Shown here one piece after another: positions 31,938-42,113 of a stretch of DNA of 64,000 bases. Location of the stretch: assembly GCA_963989245.1 (NCBI GenBank), contig OZ022346.1:60245731-60309730 (forward strand), given 5' to 3'. Source of the stretch: Nansenia antarctica (lineage: Eukaryota; Chordata; Actinopteri; Argentiniformes; Microstomatidae). Made by a program: the position numbers and the translations under genes. The notes beneath the pieces are model-generated. The model was not told the origin of the DNA. It ran no database searches and was given only the letters and a program-made list of their open reading frames with translations. Within the stretch, counting starts at the first letter, position 1; every line of letters begins with the position of its first letter.

Positions 31938-32985
31938 TACTTGCAATATGTAGTGGTATGCTAGGACACATAGTGTAGATAACCCCTTATCATCAGTGAG
32001 TGGCACTGCATAAGATGGAAATAATTCTGTTGTTGATTGAGGAAACATAGAGCATGCGTAACATGAGTTTGGTGTTAGTTTCCTAACTTTGCTTGTCATT
32101 GTTTTATACCACAGGTTAGATGCAAATGGGTGAGTGTCTTCTTGCTTCAGGCCAACTTCATTATAATCAATCACTCGTTTTTCGTCTGGTGTGTCATGTT
32201 TGAAATTGTCACGTTGGTCTTGTCCTAGTCCCATTTTGCTGGTTTTGTCATAATCAATGTTGTCAGACCAATAAGGTGCACATCGACCATGCCAGAAACT
32301 GGGCAGATAAGTGTAGACATTTTCTCCACACATCCAAATGATATAGTCTGTGGCAGGCCATGGTTTGTTGACATCTAAGAATATCCGCTTGTCAGGGCAC
32401 CTTAGGGTGATCCCCACGTCGTGCAGCGTCTGGTGGCTTTTAATAGGGTCCACACAAGTTAAAGGTCGTTGTTGTTGTCTAGCAGTCGTGCGTACGGTCG
32501 GCAAATTATCAAATGCCTCTAAGTCTCTCTGTACCGGGAAATCAGGTAGTCATTTTTTCCACAATGTGTTGCAAAACTCATTGGTAGGGGTCGATGCGCC
32601 CATTGCTGGGAGTGATAATGGTAATATGTGAAGATTCTCTCCCTCTGGGGACCTGAATTTCACATCGACATTTACCGATCCCTCATTTAGAGCGATGAAT
32701 GTCACATTATCGATGTAGAACGGTTTTCTACCTGAGGTCCTGAGTGGGTACCAGAAACAGTGCATTTCGTCCTCAGTCATAGGTGTGTTGTGCCAATGTC
32801 AATCACGGGTTCAACCCTTTGTATGTTACGTTTCATGCGCATGAGCTTATCATTAGTTTTGTCATTCACTCTCGTCTCTTGTTTGTTAATACACATGTGT
32901 ATAGATGTATATATGACCGTAAACATCGCGGCCAGTCCCACAGTCCATAACGTGGCTCTGATTGTGTTGGTCTTTTGTTTCATTT
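31938..32985 (-). pseudogene. env: ERV env, leader and N-terminal SU
   Basis: Minus-strand pieces upstream of the MITE: a leader with a hydrophobic signal-anchor (ATLWTVGLAAMFTVIY, about 32900-32955) beginning at a Met near 32983; a one-base frameshift around 32780; a SU piece to an in-frame TGA at 32550-32552; then the same frame onward to 31940 with Cys-rich SU sequence (WMCGENVYTYLP). One frameshift, one nonsense codon and the MITE thus disable the surface subunit. Confidence 0.8.
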
Positions 32986-33102
32986 TTTGGTTGGTGTCCC
33001 TTGTCTTCTGGTTCTGTGATCTTAACATACAACATTTCAGAAAGAGAGATCATCATAGCAGAGATACTTGTCACACATTTTCTGGATCATATATTAAATG
33101 TT

Positions 33103-33106
<4 letters not shown>

Positions 33107-33150
<44 letters not shown>
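33107..33150. repeat. (GT)n microsatellite
   Basis: A pure GT run of about 22 units between the env leader and the pol remnant. Confidence 0.95.
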
Positions 33151-33183
33151 ATTCTATCTCCTCCCCGTCACTCAGTTAATCTA

Positions 33184-33320
33184 ATTTGGGAGTGCTAAGG
33201 GGGGGGCTGCTTTCAGCCTAGATGCATGTATCCATTGCGGCTGGTTTGTTACCTTAACCGCCGTTCGGGTGATCAATAATATTTGGGTAGGTGGGCCGTA
33301 TCTCGGTTCACCTCCCAATG
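33184..33320 (-). pseudogene. pol: ERV integrase C-terminal remnant
   Basis: A minus-strand frame reads YGPPTQILLITRTAVKV and WIHASRLKAAPP, the SH3-like C-terminal end of gamma-type integrases. The zinc-binding and DDE core domains, normally about 900 bp upstream, are absent: the next sequence is an RNase H segment in the opposite orientation. Confidence 0.8.
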
Positions 33321-33324
33321 TTAC

Positions 33325-33676
33325 CGGTTTGAGAATGATTTTGTATTGTGACGGCAGTGCAATGAGACCTGACGACAAAACAACTTTAGCTGCATATGCA
33401 ATAGTTGACGACAACGGTCATTGCATTGAGGCATACAGACTACCAGTTTCATCAGCACAAGCAGCTGAATTGATAGCACTAACAAGAGCATGTAAATATG
33501 CTAAAGATAAAGATGTATCCGTGTTTACCGATTCAAAATACGCATTTTCAGTTGCACATGACTTTAGCAAAATCTGGGAAAACAGAGGTTTCATCACTAC
33601 TGCAGGAAAGCCAATACAACATGCTATGTTAGTAAAGGACTGCCGGATTATAACCTGATCTTCCACCTGTACATGT
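33325..33676 (+). pseudogene. pol: ERV RNase H segment in reverse orientation
   Basis: This is the only retroviral coding piece here on the plus strand. It encodes an RNase H fold with its acidic residues (LYCDGSAM, SAQAAELIALTRA, VFTDSKYAF). After KD it continues at 33640-33676 into a 37-base copy of the RT connection region, whose normal counterpart lies on the other strand at 34092-34128. So the segment was inverted, with a short duplication at the join, and the integrase core was lost in the same place. It has no start of its own that makes sense and should not be read as a gene. Confidence 0.85.
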
Positions 33677-33733
33677 CATTATGTTCAAGTATCGTCTGCT
33701 GTAAGTCAGCTCTTACACTGCTCGTTGCATTAA

Positions 33734-35723
33734 TCAATTCCATACAGTCATGTTCACTATCCTTTTCACTTTGGTCGAAATCGTAAGATTATGCGTGCCA
33801 GTCAAAATGTGTTCGTAATTACTTCGTCTTTGGCTCGTCATGTGTTGTGTTGTAATATTCCATAGTATTGTATTAACCGTATGTGATGTATGTAACGTCA
33901 TAGGGTGGGCTAAAACAATGACTTGTGATTTGTCTACCATAATTGCCGCGGCTGCTACAGCTCGGAGGCAATTGGACATCCCCTTAACAATTTGTGGTAG
34001 ATTTTTGCTGAAATACGCCACTGGTCTCATTGCATCGCCATGTAGTTGCGCTAGCACTGCCGATACCACGTCACCATCATCTGCAGTGTACAGGTGGAAG
34101 ATCAGGTTATAATCCGGCAGTCCTAGAGCGGGACTGTGACATAGCAGGAATTTGATATGTCTGAAAGCTTGTTTCTTGTCCTCATCCCATAGAATGGTGT
34201 TAGGCGCTGTCTTTAATGTGGCCTTTCGCAGCACAGCATCATAAATAGCATATTCAGCTAGCCAGTTCCTGCAGTAATTTACCAATCCCAGGAAAGAAAG
34301 TAATTCAGTCTTAGTCCGTGGTTTCTCCATGTCTTTGATTGCCTTGACTCTGTCAGGTGATAGGAAGCGGCAGCCATTTTTCAGTACATATCCCAAATAA
34401 TTGACAGATTCCATGCAAAATTGCAGTTTTGATAGCGAAGCTCTGTGCCCTCCCTCAGCCAGGTGCTTCAGAAGTACGATTGAGTCCTCAATGCATCCTT
34501 GTCTGTCAGTTGCTGCTATTAACAGGTCGTCAACGTAAGTCAGAAGTGCTGAGTTACATGGCAATGTCAAATGCGACAAGTGTTGATTTACAGCTCTGCT
34601 ATAAATGACGCTACTATCAATAAGTCCCATGGGTAGACGAAGCCAAATGTATTGTTGTGATAAAAATGTGAATGCAAATAATCCTTGTGTGTCTTTGTGT
34701 ACAGGTATTGAAAAGTATGCGGATGATAAATCCACTACTGTGTACCATTTCGAGTCTGCTGGCAGTGCTGTCAAGATAGAATTAGTGTCAGGTACCACTG
34801 GGGCCAGAGGAATTATGGCTTCATTGACCTTCCTCAGGTCCTGTGTAAACCGATATTTGTTAGTGCCTGGTTTTAAAATGGGATTAATAGGAGTGTTATT
34901 TGGTGAACTCTGCTTTGCAATGACACCTTGTTCTAATAAGCTTTCAATTACTGGCTTAATGCCTTCCTCCTTTTCCTTAGAAAGGGGGTATTGTTTAATA
35001 TACACTGGATATTTATCAGGATTAATCATAGCTTTATAGGGTTCAATGTTCAAGAGACCCACATGATTAGCATGTAATGCCCACAATTTTGACGGTACTT
35101 CGTGTAATATGCAAGGTGGTAGTAGAGATATGTTGTAATCTTTATTATCACACCATATCTCAGGCATTACTGTGTTATTCAAATTTTTTATGAAGAAATG
35201 CGTGGGAGTTTTTCCATAAGACCAAATGATACAATTATTGTTCTTTTCCTCATTATCTGGTGGTAAGTTAATATGTTCTTTAAATGACTTTATTAAATCA
35301 GATACATCGTTAAAGTTATTCCTTAATGCACATACAAAGGGTTCAATGTGTTCTTTTATGTCTTTCCATATTAATAAGAGTCCTAATGGTGATACGAAAA
35401 AGTTCTGAGGTATCTCTGTCATTTCTTCTGTCTTAATTACTTTGTCAGAGAATGGTTCGCTAAGAATTTTGAAGTGTAATACCGTAGCTGCTGCGGCTGC
35501 GCTGCAACGGGCCAACTTCTGAATTCCCTGTATCATAAGTAATTGCTTTACAAAATCAATTTTGGATAGAATAGTCTGAGCCGTGTGTGTTTTCAGAACG
35601 TTTTCTGCAAACATTTGGTATGCTCTATGTGGTGGTATAGACATTTCAATCCCATCTGGTGTACAATAAATTGTTGCGTTTATCTTGCATAGTAAATCCC
35701 TGCCCATCAATGGCATGGGTGTC
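33734..35723 (-). pseudogene. pol: ERV pol: protease end, reverse transcriptase and connection
   Basis: An open minus-strand frame of 660 codons. It opens with the protease C-terminus (PLMGRDLL), then an insert-like spacer, the RT fingers and palm (FTQDLRKVNEAI, VVDLSSAYFSIPV, LPMGL), the catalytic YVDD (34526-34537) and the thumb and connection. It stops at 33734 before RNase H, which is displaced and inverted. The upstream protease is split off by the Gypsy element, and the frames on the two sides do not meet (one base out). This is the best preserved part of the provirus but cannot give a full Pol. Confidence 0.9.
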
Positions 35724-35728
35724 GTTGC

Positions 35729-36522
35729 TGTTATGGTAGCACTAGCAAAAGAGTCAAGTGTGGCAGAACCCCAGAACAGACGGACACAAGAGGCAAACTT
35801 ACAATAAAAGGATTTATTAAAATGATGGACAAAAGAATAAACCTACTCTAACGGGGCCTAAGTGGGGGGAATGTGTGGATGCCAGAGAACTGGATAATGT
35901 AAATGAGGTGTGAGTGGGACTGTACTCTATGTGTCTGGGTGTGAGTGTCTAGCGTGCAAAACTAGTGTGGTGTAGATATGTAGATGAGTGAAGTGTTGAA
36001 ATATGTACGTGTACTAACCAGTCCAGAGCAGAGAGGGGGAATAGTCGGCAGGCAGGCAGACGGGGGGGTTAGGCAGGAGGAGTAGGCGGCAGGCAGGCAG
36101 GGGGTTAGGCAGGAGGAGTAGGCGGCAGGCAGGCAGGGGCATAGGCAGGAGGGGTGGTCGTTAGGCAGGCAGGGACATAGGCAGGAGACGTAGTCGATAG
36201 GCAGACAGGGGTCTAGGCAGGGGGAGGCAGGTTCCTTTGGGGAGCGAGGATCAACAAAGAAAACAACTAAGGTTAGCAAAATAACAAACAAACAAAACTC
36301 TGAAGTGAAACTACTTGAACGAGAATAGACAACAGGGAGAGCCAAACTACTAACCACATGGGTCAAAATAATCAAGCGTCGGAGGAAGGTTTCTGGGGCT
36401 TCTTATAGGGCTGCCTCCTCCTGAGTTGATAGCTGGACCCAGCTGTCTCCACTTGAGCCTGATGAGGCTCAACGAGCGCCAACGAGGCAGGAGGGGGCGG
36501 AGCCGATGAGGGATTCACAACA
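35729..36522 (-). repeat. Gypsy 3' LTR
   Basis: TG...CA ends (TGTTATGG...CACAACA). Minus-strand signals: a GC box (CCGCCCCC) near 36497, TATAAG at 36402-36407, a predicted start near 36377, and AATAAA at about 35812-35817. The region 36050-36230 is a minisatellite of GGCAGGCAG / GGAGGAGTAGGC units, which creates a spurious Cys/Pro-rich frame. Confidence 0.95.
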
Positions 36523-37560
36523 GTACCCTCCCCCTTAGGGGAGGCACCTGACGACCGTCCTGGAGCGTCCGGGTGGGCCTGATAGAAATCCTCCAGGAGT
36601 GTGGGGTCGGCGAGGTAGGATGGGGGCACCCAGCTCCGGTCTTCGGGGCCGTAACCCACCCAGTCCACCAGATACTGGAACCCCCGTCCCCTACGGCGGA
36701 CAGCCAGTAGGCGGTCAACCGTCCACACCTGGTCGCCATCCTTCAGGACCCGGGGAGGTGGGGGGGCTGGAACGGGGGGGGACAGGGGGCTAGTGGAAAC
36801 AGGCTTGAGGAGGGACACGTGAAATACTGGGTGGACCTTGAGAGCAGGGGGAAGGTTTAATCGAACCGCTGCAGGGTTAATAATCCGGTCAATAGTGTAG
36901 GGCCCAACATAACGGGGATTTAGCTTACGGGAGGAGGTCTGGGCGGTCTGGAGGGGCAGGTCCCGGGCCAACAACCAGACCTTCTGGCCGGGACGATAGG
37001 CCGGGGCTGGCACCCTCCGCCGGTCGGCACAGCGACGGGACCGCTCAGTGGCCCGCAGCAGAGCGGTCCGGGTGGTCCTCCAGATGCGCCGACACCGGCG
37101 GAGGTGGACCCTGGTGGACGGGACTGCCACCTCCAGCTCCTGTTGGGGAAAGAGAGGAGGTTGATAGCCCAAGGAGCATTCAAAAGGGGACATACCCGTG
37201 GCGGAGCTCTCCATGGTGTTGATGGCATACTCCACCCATGGTAGGTACTTGGCCCAGGAGGCGGGGTTGCTGGTGGTGACACAACGCAGGGCTGCCTCCA
37301 AGGCCTGGTTGGTCCGCTCGGCCTGTCCGTTGGACTGCGGATGGTATCCAGAGGTGAGGCTGACCGAGGCCCCAATTCCCTTACAGAAGGCCTGCCACAC
37401 CTTGGAGATGAACTGGGGGCCCCGGTCGGACACAATGTTGTGGGGAATGCCGTGAAGCCTCACCACATGGAGCGTGAGGAGGTCAGCAGTCTCGGCCGCG
37501 GAGGGGAGCTTGGGAAGGGCGACAAAGTGGACAGCCTTGGAAAACCTGTCCACAATGGTT
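36372..37560 (-). CDS. pol: Gypsy pol, integrase core to chromodomain (second half of a broken pol)
   Basis: The minus-strand frame continues pol after a frameshift. The DDE residues are visible as SDRGPQF (second Asp) and NGQAERTNQALE (Glu); the first Asp is in the upstream frame. A GPYTIDRI segment follows, then VLKDGDQVWTVDRLLAVRRR and LVDWVGYGPEDRSWVPPSYL, a chromodomain that would steer integration by binding chromatin. The frame ends in TGA at 36372-36374, about 150 bp inside the 3' LTR, so its last 50 codons overlap U3. Met 37553 is only the first ATG after the break; true coding starts a few codons earlier. Confidence 0.9.
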
Positions 37561-37572
37561 AGGATGGTGTCC

Positions 37573-39936
37573 TTACCCTTGGATAACGAAGTCTAAAGCG
37601 ATGTGGGACCAAGGACGACCGGGGATAGGGAGGGGACATAGGAGGCCCGAAGGAGGACGATGGGAGGCCTTACTCCGGGAGCAGATGGTGCAGGCACCCA
37701 CAAACTCCTTAACGTCCCCCCGGAGTGTGGGCCACCAAAAACGTCGGCTGATAAACTCCGCTGTCCGGTGGGAGCCAGGGTGGCAGGCAAAGTGACTAGA
37801 GTGCCCCCACTCAAGCACTTGCGGCCGGACAGTGGAGGGAACAAAAAGTCTGTGCCGGGGTCCGGTACCTGGGTCCGGCTCGGCACGCTGGGCCTGTCTG
37901 ACCACCGACTCGATGGCCCAGGTGACGACACCTACCACCCGGGTAGGGGGGAGGATGGTGTCTTGGGTCACCGGCATATCCGGGGACTCCCCCGGGAACA
38001 GCCGGGAGAGGGCGTCCGCCCTGACGTTCTTTGACCCCGGGCGGTAGGTGAGGGTGAAGTCGAATCGGCTGAAGAACAGGGCCCAGCGTGCCTGTCTAGG
38101 GTTAAGCCTTTTTGCCGTCCTCATATAGGTCAAGTTCTTGTGGTCAGACCACACAAGGAACGGCAGCTTAGCCCCCTCCAGCCAGTGCCTCCACTCTCCG
38201 AGGGCAGCGTGGATGGCCAGCAACTCCTTGTTGCCCACATCGTAGTTCCTCTCGGCAGGGTCAAACCGGCGAGAGTAGTAGGCACACGGGTGGACCTTCT
38301 GGTCCTCCTCCGACCGCTGGGTGAGAACGGCCCCGACGCCCGTGTCTGAAGCGTCTACCTCCACGATGAACTGCCTGGCTGGATCCGGGTGGGCCAACAC
38401 CGGCGCGGTCGTAAAGAGGCCCTTCAGGGTGGAGAAGGCCGCCTCAGCCTCAGGGGTCCAAGAGAACGGGCGAACAGTGGAGGTACAAGCAGTGAGAGGG
38501 GCCGCCACCTGGCTAAACCCCTTGATGAACCGCCGGGTAAACCCGGCGAACCCGAGGAAGCGCCGGAGTTGTGTTCGGTCGGTGGGTCGTGGCCACTCTG
38601 CCACCGCTTTAATCTTAGCCGGGTCGGCGCGCATTTGCCCTTCTTCCACGACGTTACCCAGGTACGTCACAGAGGAGGAGTGGAAGACGCATTTCTCCGC
38701 CTTGACGAAGAGACGATTCTCCAGGAGCCGTTGTAGGACCAGGCGCACGTGTTGGTGGTGTTCCTCCATGGTCGGGGAAAAGATCAGGATATCATCCAGG
38801 TAAACAACCACGAAAACATTTATCATGTCCCTCAGCACGTCATTGACCAGCTCCTGGAAGACTCCGGGGGCATTGGACAGGCCAAAGGGCATGACCAGGT
38901 ACTCGAAGTGACCGAGGTGGGTGTTGAACCCGGTCTTCCACTCGTCCCCCTCCTTGACCCTAACCAGATGGTAGGCGTTGCGGAGGTCAAGTTTAGTGAA
39001 CACCCGGGCGTGAGTGAGTGGCTCGAAAGTGGAACTCATAAGGGGGAGTGGGTATTTATTCTTAACAGTGATGGTGTTTAAACTACGAAAATCTATACAG
39101 GGCCTCAGGCCACCATCCTTCTTCGCCACAAAGAAGAAGCCCGCCGCGAGGGGGGAAGACGATGGTCGAATTACACCCGAGGCTAGGGACTCAGCTATAT
39201 AATTGCGCATTGCCTCCTTCTCCGGGACCGAGAGGTTGTAGAGACGACCCTTGGGAAGGGCTGCCCCGGGAAGGAGGTTGATGGGACAATCATACGGCCG
39301 GTGAGGAGGAAGTGAAAGGGCGCGGTCCTTACTAAACACCATGGCCAGGTCAAGATACGTAGAGGGGACACCAGTGAGGTCCGGGGGAGAGACTAAGGGC
39401 CTGGGACCGCTGGACGGAGAGAGGGCGGAGCGTAGGCAGTTGGCATGACAGGGGATGCTCCAGCCCAAAATCCGTCCAGTGGTCCAGGAGATGTGGGGAT
39501 CGTGTCTCTCCAACCACGGCCTACCTAATACTAGGGGTGCAGTGGGGGCGTGGAGGACAAGAAAACGTGCCGTCTCGACGTGATTACCGGACATGGTGAG
39601 GGTGAGGGATTCAGTGCTATGCGTGATCCTACCTAAGGGCCTCCCATCGATGGCTTGGGGGAACAAGGCATGGTCGAGGGGAACGAGCGGGATGCCGGCC
39701 TGCCGAGCGAGGGTGATGTCCATCAAGCACTCGTCGGCCCCGGAGTCAATGAGGGCGCCGGCAGAAAGGGACTCCTCACCCCAGGAGAGGGTGGCTGGGA
39801 ACAGCCGGTTGTGGTTCTTGATGGGTTGGGGGATCGAGGCACGGCTCACCAAAAACCCCTCCTTTAGCGAGCCGGGTCTTTTGGCCGCGCCGGGCAGGTT
39901 CGGAGGACGTGTCCGGGTCTTCCGCAATACAGGCAC
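37573..39936 (-). CDS. pol: Gypsy pol, protease, RT, RNase H and integrase N-terminus
   Basis: 787 codons. The aspartic protease motif is LIDSGADECLM, RT has FTKLDLRNAYHLV and VVVYLDDILIFS (YLDD catalytic pair), RNase H has FIVEVDASDTGVGAVL, and an HHCC integrase zinc site ends in CTICSRSKAS. The frame stops just after the first integrase Asp (HIALDF). Relative to close relatives about a dozen bases seem missing there, shifting the frame. Pol overlaps gag by about 70 bp in the -1 frame, so expression through -1 frameshifting is expected, as known for sushi elements and PEG10. No classical slippery heptamer was recognised. Its own ATG is not necessarily used. Confidence 0.93.
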   Translation of the reverse strand: MPVLRKTRTRPPNLPGAAKRPGSLKEGFLVSRASIPQPIKNHNRLFPATLSWGEESLSAGALIDSGADECLMDITLARQAGIPLVPLDHALFPQAIDGRPLGRITHSTESLTLTMSGNHVETARFLVLHAPTAPLVLGRPWLERHDPHISWTTGRILGWSIPCHANCLRSALSPSSGPRPLVSPPDLTGVPSTYLDLAMVFSKDRALSLPPHRPYDCPINLLPGAALPKGRLYNLSVPEKEAMRNYIAESLASGVIRPSSSPLAAGFFFVAKKDGGLRPCIDFRSLNTITVKNKYPLPLMSSTFEPLTHARVFTKLDLRNAYHLVRVKEGDEWKTGFNTHLGHFEYLVMPFGLSNAPGVFQELVNDVLRDMINVFVVVYLDDILIFSPTMEEHHQHVRLVLQRLLENRLFVKAEKCVFHSSSVTYLGNVVEEGQMRADPAKIKAVAEWPRPTDRTQLRRFLGFAGFTRRFIKGFSQVAAPLTACTSTVRPFSWTPEAEAAFSTLKGLFTTAPVLAHPDPARQFIVEVDASDTGVGAVLTQRSEEDQKVHPCAYYSRRFDPAERNYDVGNKELLAIHAALGEWRHWLEGAKLPFLVWSDHKNLTYMRTAKRLNPRQARWALFFSRFDFTLTYRPGSKNVRADALSRLFPGESPDMPVTQDTILPPTRVVGVVTWAIESVVRQAQRAEPDPGTGPRHRLFVPSTVRPQVLEWGHSSHFACHPGSHRTAEFISRRFWWPTLRGDVKEFVGACTICSRSKASHRPPSGLLCPLPIPGRPWSHIALDFVIQG

Positions 39937-41003
39937 AGCCCGCCCCGCATTCTCTGCTCTCTCTCTTCCTGAGAGAGGCGGGACCGGCCGACCTGCATGG
40001 GCTCCTCCGCTGACTCAGAGGTGGACGGGGCTGGGGAGAGCATGGGAACCCGAGGGGGCAGGGCCGAGTGGGCGGCCGCAAAACGGGGGAGAGAGGACGT
40101 GCGGCTGGGGACCGAGTGAGGGGGCCCCACGGCGCGTTGGCTGCGCTCCTGGCGGCGCTCCCGCAGGCGCTCATCCATTTGTAGGGACAAGGTGACCAGT
40201 TCTTGAAGGGAGCCTGGGCGGTCCCGGACGATAAGGTCCTTCACCGCCTCACTCAGACCCCGCCGGTAGGCGCAAAGGAGCGCTATGTCTCCCCACCCGC
40301 TGTCGGCGGCGAGGATCCGGAACTCTAGGGTGTAGTCCGCGACGGTCCTGGAGCCTTGCCGGAGTTCCAGCATCCTGGAGGCGGCGTCCGCGCCGTCAGA
40401 GGGGTGGTCAAACAAAAAGGAAAACTCCCGGCGGAACGCCTCGTAGTCCTGGGCAAGATGTGGGTCTCTGCCCACCACGGCTATGGCCCAGTCTAGAGCC
40501 TTGTCCACCAGGAGGGACATAACGAAGGCTACCTTAGCCTCTTCTGACCCATACTTGGACGGTTGGAAAGCAAAAAAAAGTTCACACTGGGTCAGGAACC
40601 CTCTGCCCAGATCAAAGTTCCCTCCAAAGGGTCGAGGGGTAACCAGGTTGGGCTCGGGTTGGGCGGGAGCTCGCCCTGGGGGGGCTGGAACCCCCGGTGA
40701 ATCAGCAGGGGGAGCAGGGACTGCAGCTCCTCCAGGGAGCGTGTTCAGCCTCAGCTGGATGGAAGCCACCGCAGAGGCAAGAGTGCCCATCTGGACAGCA
40801 AGGGAGGCGAGAGCAGCTGAGGCGGAGGTGGACGACTTCTGGAGCTCAGCGATGTTACCCTGAACGGAGGGGAAAGCCTTACTCAACTCCGCCTGGAGGG
40901 ACGCGAGCTCGGCCGCGTGGGCGGAAACAAGCTCGTCAACTGAATGGGATACTGGGTTGGGCTTAACTGCGGGCGTCTGCCCCGAGGTGCTGCCTTGACT
41001 CAT
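39864..41003 (-). CDS. gag: Gypsy gag
   Basis: 379 codons, intact. A coiled-coil N-terminal part is followed by a Pro-rich linker and the capsid-like core (FLTQCELFFAFQPSKY, DYTLEFRILAADSGW, DERLRERRQER). It ends in one zinc knuckle, CLYCGRPGHVLRTC (CX2CX4HX4C). This is the Gag family from which the mammalian RTL/PEG10 genes derive. The ATG at 41001-41003 lies only 16 nt after the 5' LTR, so the leader is almost entirely the primer site. Gag should form the particles in which the RNA is copied. Confidence 0.94.
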   Translation of the reverse strand: MSQGSTSGQTPAVKPNPVSHSVDELVSAHAAELASLQAELSKAFPSVQGNIAELQKSSTSASAALASLAVQMGTLASAVASIQLRLNTLPGGAAVPAPPADSPGVPAPPGRAPAQPEPNLVTPRPFGGNFDLGRGFLTQCELFFAFQPSKYGSEEAKVAFVMSLLVDKALDWAIAVVGRDPHLAQDYEAFRREFSFLFDHPSDGADAASRMLELRQGSRTVADYTLEFRILAADSGWGDIALLCAYRRGLSEAVKDLIVRDRPGSLQELVTLSLQMDERLRERRQERSQRAVGPPHSVPSRTSSLPRFAAAHSALPPRVPMLSPAPSTSESAEEPMQVGRSRLSQEEREQRMRGGLCLYCGRPGHVLRTCPARPKDPAR

Positions 41004-41007
41004 GAGG

Positions 41008-41019
41008 GCTTGATTATTC
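41008..41019 (-). other. Candidate self-primer binding site of the Gypsy element
   Basis: Minus-strand AATAATCAAGC follows the 5' LTR after one base. It is the exact complement of GCTTGATTATT within the LTR (minus strand, 41668-41658), which lies 30 nt downstream of TATAAG and so should be the 5' end of the RNA. Known Tf1/sushi elements prime from the first 11 nt of their own RNA. No tRNA-like TGG site is present. Confidence 0.75.
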
Positions 41020-41813
41020 TGTTATGGTAGCACTAGCAAAAGAGTCAAGTGTGGCAGAACCCCAGAACAGACGGACACAAGAGGCAAACTTACAATAAAA
41101 GGATTTATTAAAATGATGGACAAAAGAATAAACCTACTCTAACGGGGCCTAAGTGGGGGGAATGTGTGGATGCCAGAGAACTGGATAATGTAAATGAGGT
41201 GTGAGTGGGACTGTACTCTATGTGTCTGGGTGTGAGTGTCTAGCGTGCAAAACTAGTGTGGTGTAGATATGTAGATGAGTGAAGTGTTGAAATATGTACG
41301 TGTACTAACCAGTCCAGAGCAGAGAGGGGGAATAGTCGGCAGGCAGGCAGACGGGGGGGTTAGGCAGGAGGAGTAGGCGGCAGGCAGGCAGGGGGTTAGG
41401 CAGGAGGAGTAGGCGGCAGGCAGGCAGGGGCATAGGCAGGAGGGGTGGTCGTTAGGCAGGCAGGGACATAGGCAGGAGACGTAGTCGATAGGCAGACAGG
41501 GGTCTAGGCAGGGGGAGGCAGGTTCCTTTGGGGAGCGAGGATCAACAAAGAAAACAACTAAGGTTAGCAAAATAACAAACAAACAAAACTCTGAAGTGAA
41601 ACTACTTGAACGAGAATAGACAACAGGGAGAGCCAAACTACTAACCACATGGGTCAAAATAATCAAGCGTCGGAGGAAGGTTTCTGGGGCTTCTTATAGG
41701 GCTGCCTCCTCCTGAGTTGATAGCTGGACCCAGCTGTCTCCACTTGAGCCTGATGAGGCTCAACGAGCGCCAACGAGGCAGGAGGGGGCGGAGCCGATGA
41801 GGGATTCACAACA
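41020..41813 (-). repeat. Gypsy 5' LTR with promoter
   Basis: Apparently identical to 35729-36522. As 5' LTR it carries the promoter: GC box near 41788, TATAAG at 41693-41698, predicted RNA start about 41668. Confidence 0.95.
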
Positions 41814-41818
41814 GTTGC

Positions 41819-42113
41819 ACTTGCAAAATGGATGTTGTATTTTGATGTCGTCTAAGTCAACCTGTAAAGGTATGGATACTGGATCATCTTGCATTGTCCC
41901 ACTTATTCCAATAGTTCTTATCGTTTTGTTTGTTAATTGACATTTCAAATCGTTTCGCCTTAGACATGATACTGTCGCTCCTGAATCTATTAAAAATTTA
42001 ATTCTTTTACCATTTATTTTTAAAGCTATCTCTGGTATTTCTGAAGGTGTATTTGTTATGTGGAATTGTGGTGTACTAACTATATATTTGATCATGTCTG
42101 TAGGCTGAAATTG
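41819..42113 (-). pseudogene. pro: ERV protease, N-terminal part
   Basis: A minus-strand frame with the aspartic protease active-site motif FLIDSGATVSCL near 41980 and a downstream beta-rich part. It is cut at 41819 by the Gypsy element; the missing C-terminal residues resume at 35723. It is in the same frame as the sequence before the TGA at 42114-42116. Confidence 0.88.

Larger units (their letters stand above)
35729..41813 (-). mobile_element. Gypsy LTR retrotransposon, chromovirus of Tf1/sushi type
   Basis: 6085 bp with two 794-bp LTRs that I could not tell apart by eye, flanked by the 5-bp duplication GTTGC (35724-35728 and 41814-41818). The order on the minus strand is gag, PR-RT-RNase H-integrase and chromodomain. 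The pol frame is broken once (about 37580). It inserted at the protease/RT boundary of the ERV. Identical LTRs mean a very recent insertion. Confidence 0.95.

Noticed and set aside
33269..33658. Independent plus-strand RNase H gene
   Set aside because: The domain is the missing part of the ERV pol in reverse orientation, with a duplicated connection fragment at its end; it has no promoter or start of its own.
35962..36375. 137-residue Cys/Pro-rich frame in the Gypsy LTR (also at 41253-41666)
   Set aside because: It comes from the GGCAGGCAG minisatellite in the LTR and has no family resemblance; being in both LTRs only reflects their identity.
39864..39936. Classical slippery heptamer for the Gypsy gag-pol -1 shift
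   Set aside because: No X XXY YYZ match was found in the gag frame of the overlap; only the -1 frame relation is supported.
36599..40966. Many plus-strand frames across the Gypsy element
   Set aside because: Antisense shadows of GC-rich gag and pol.
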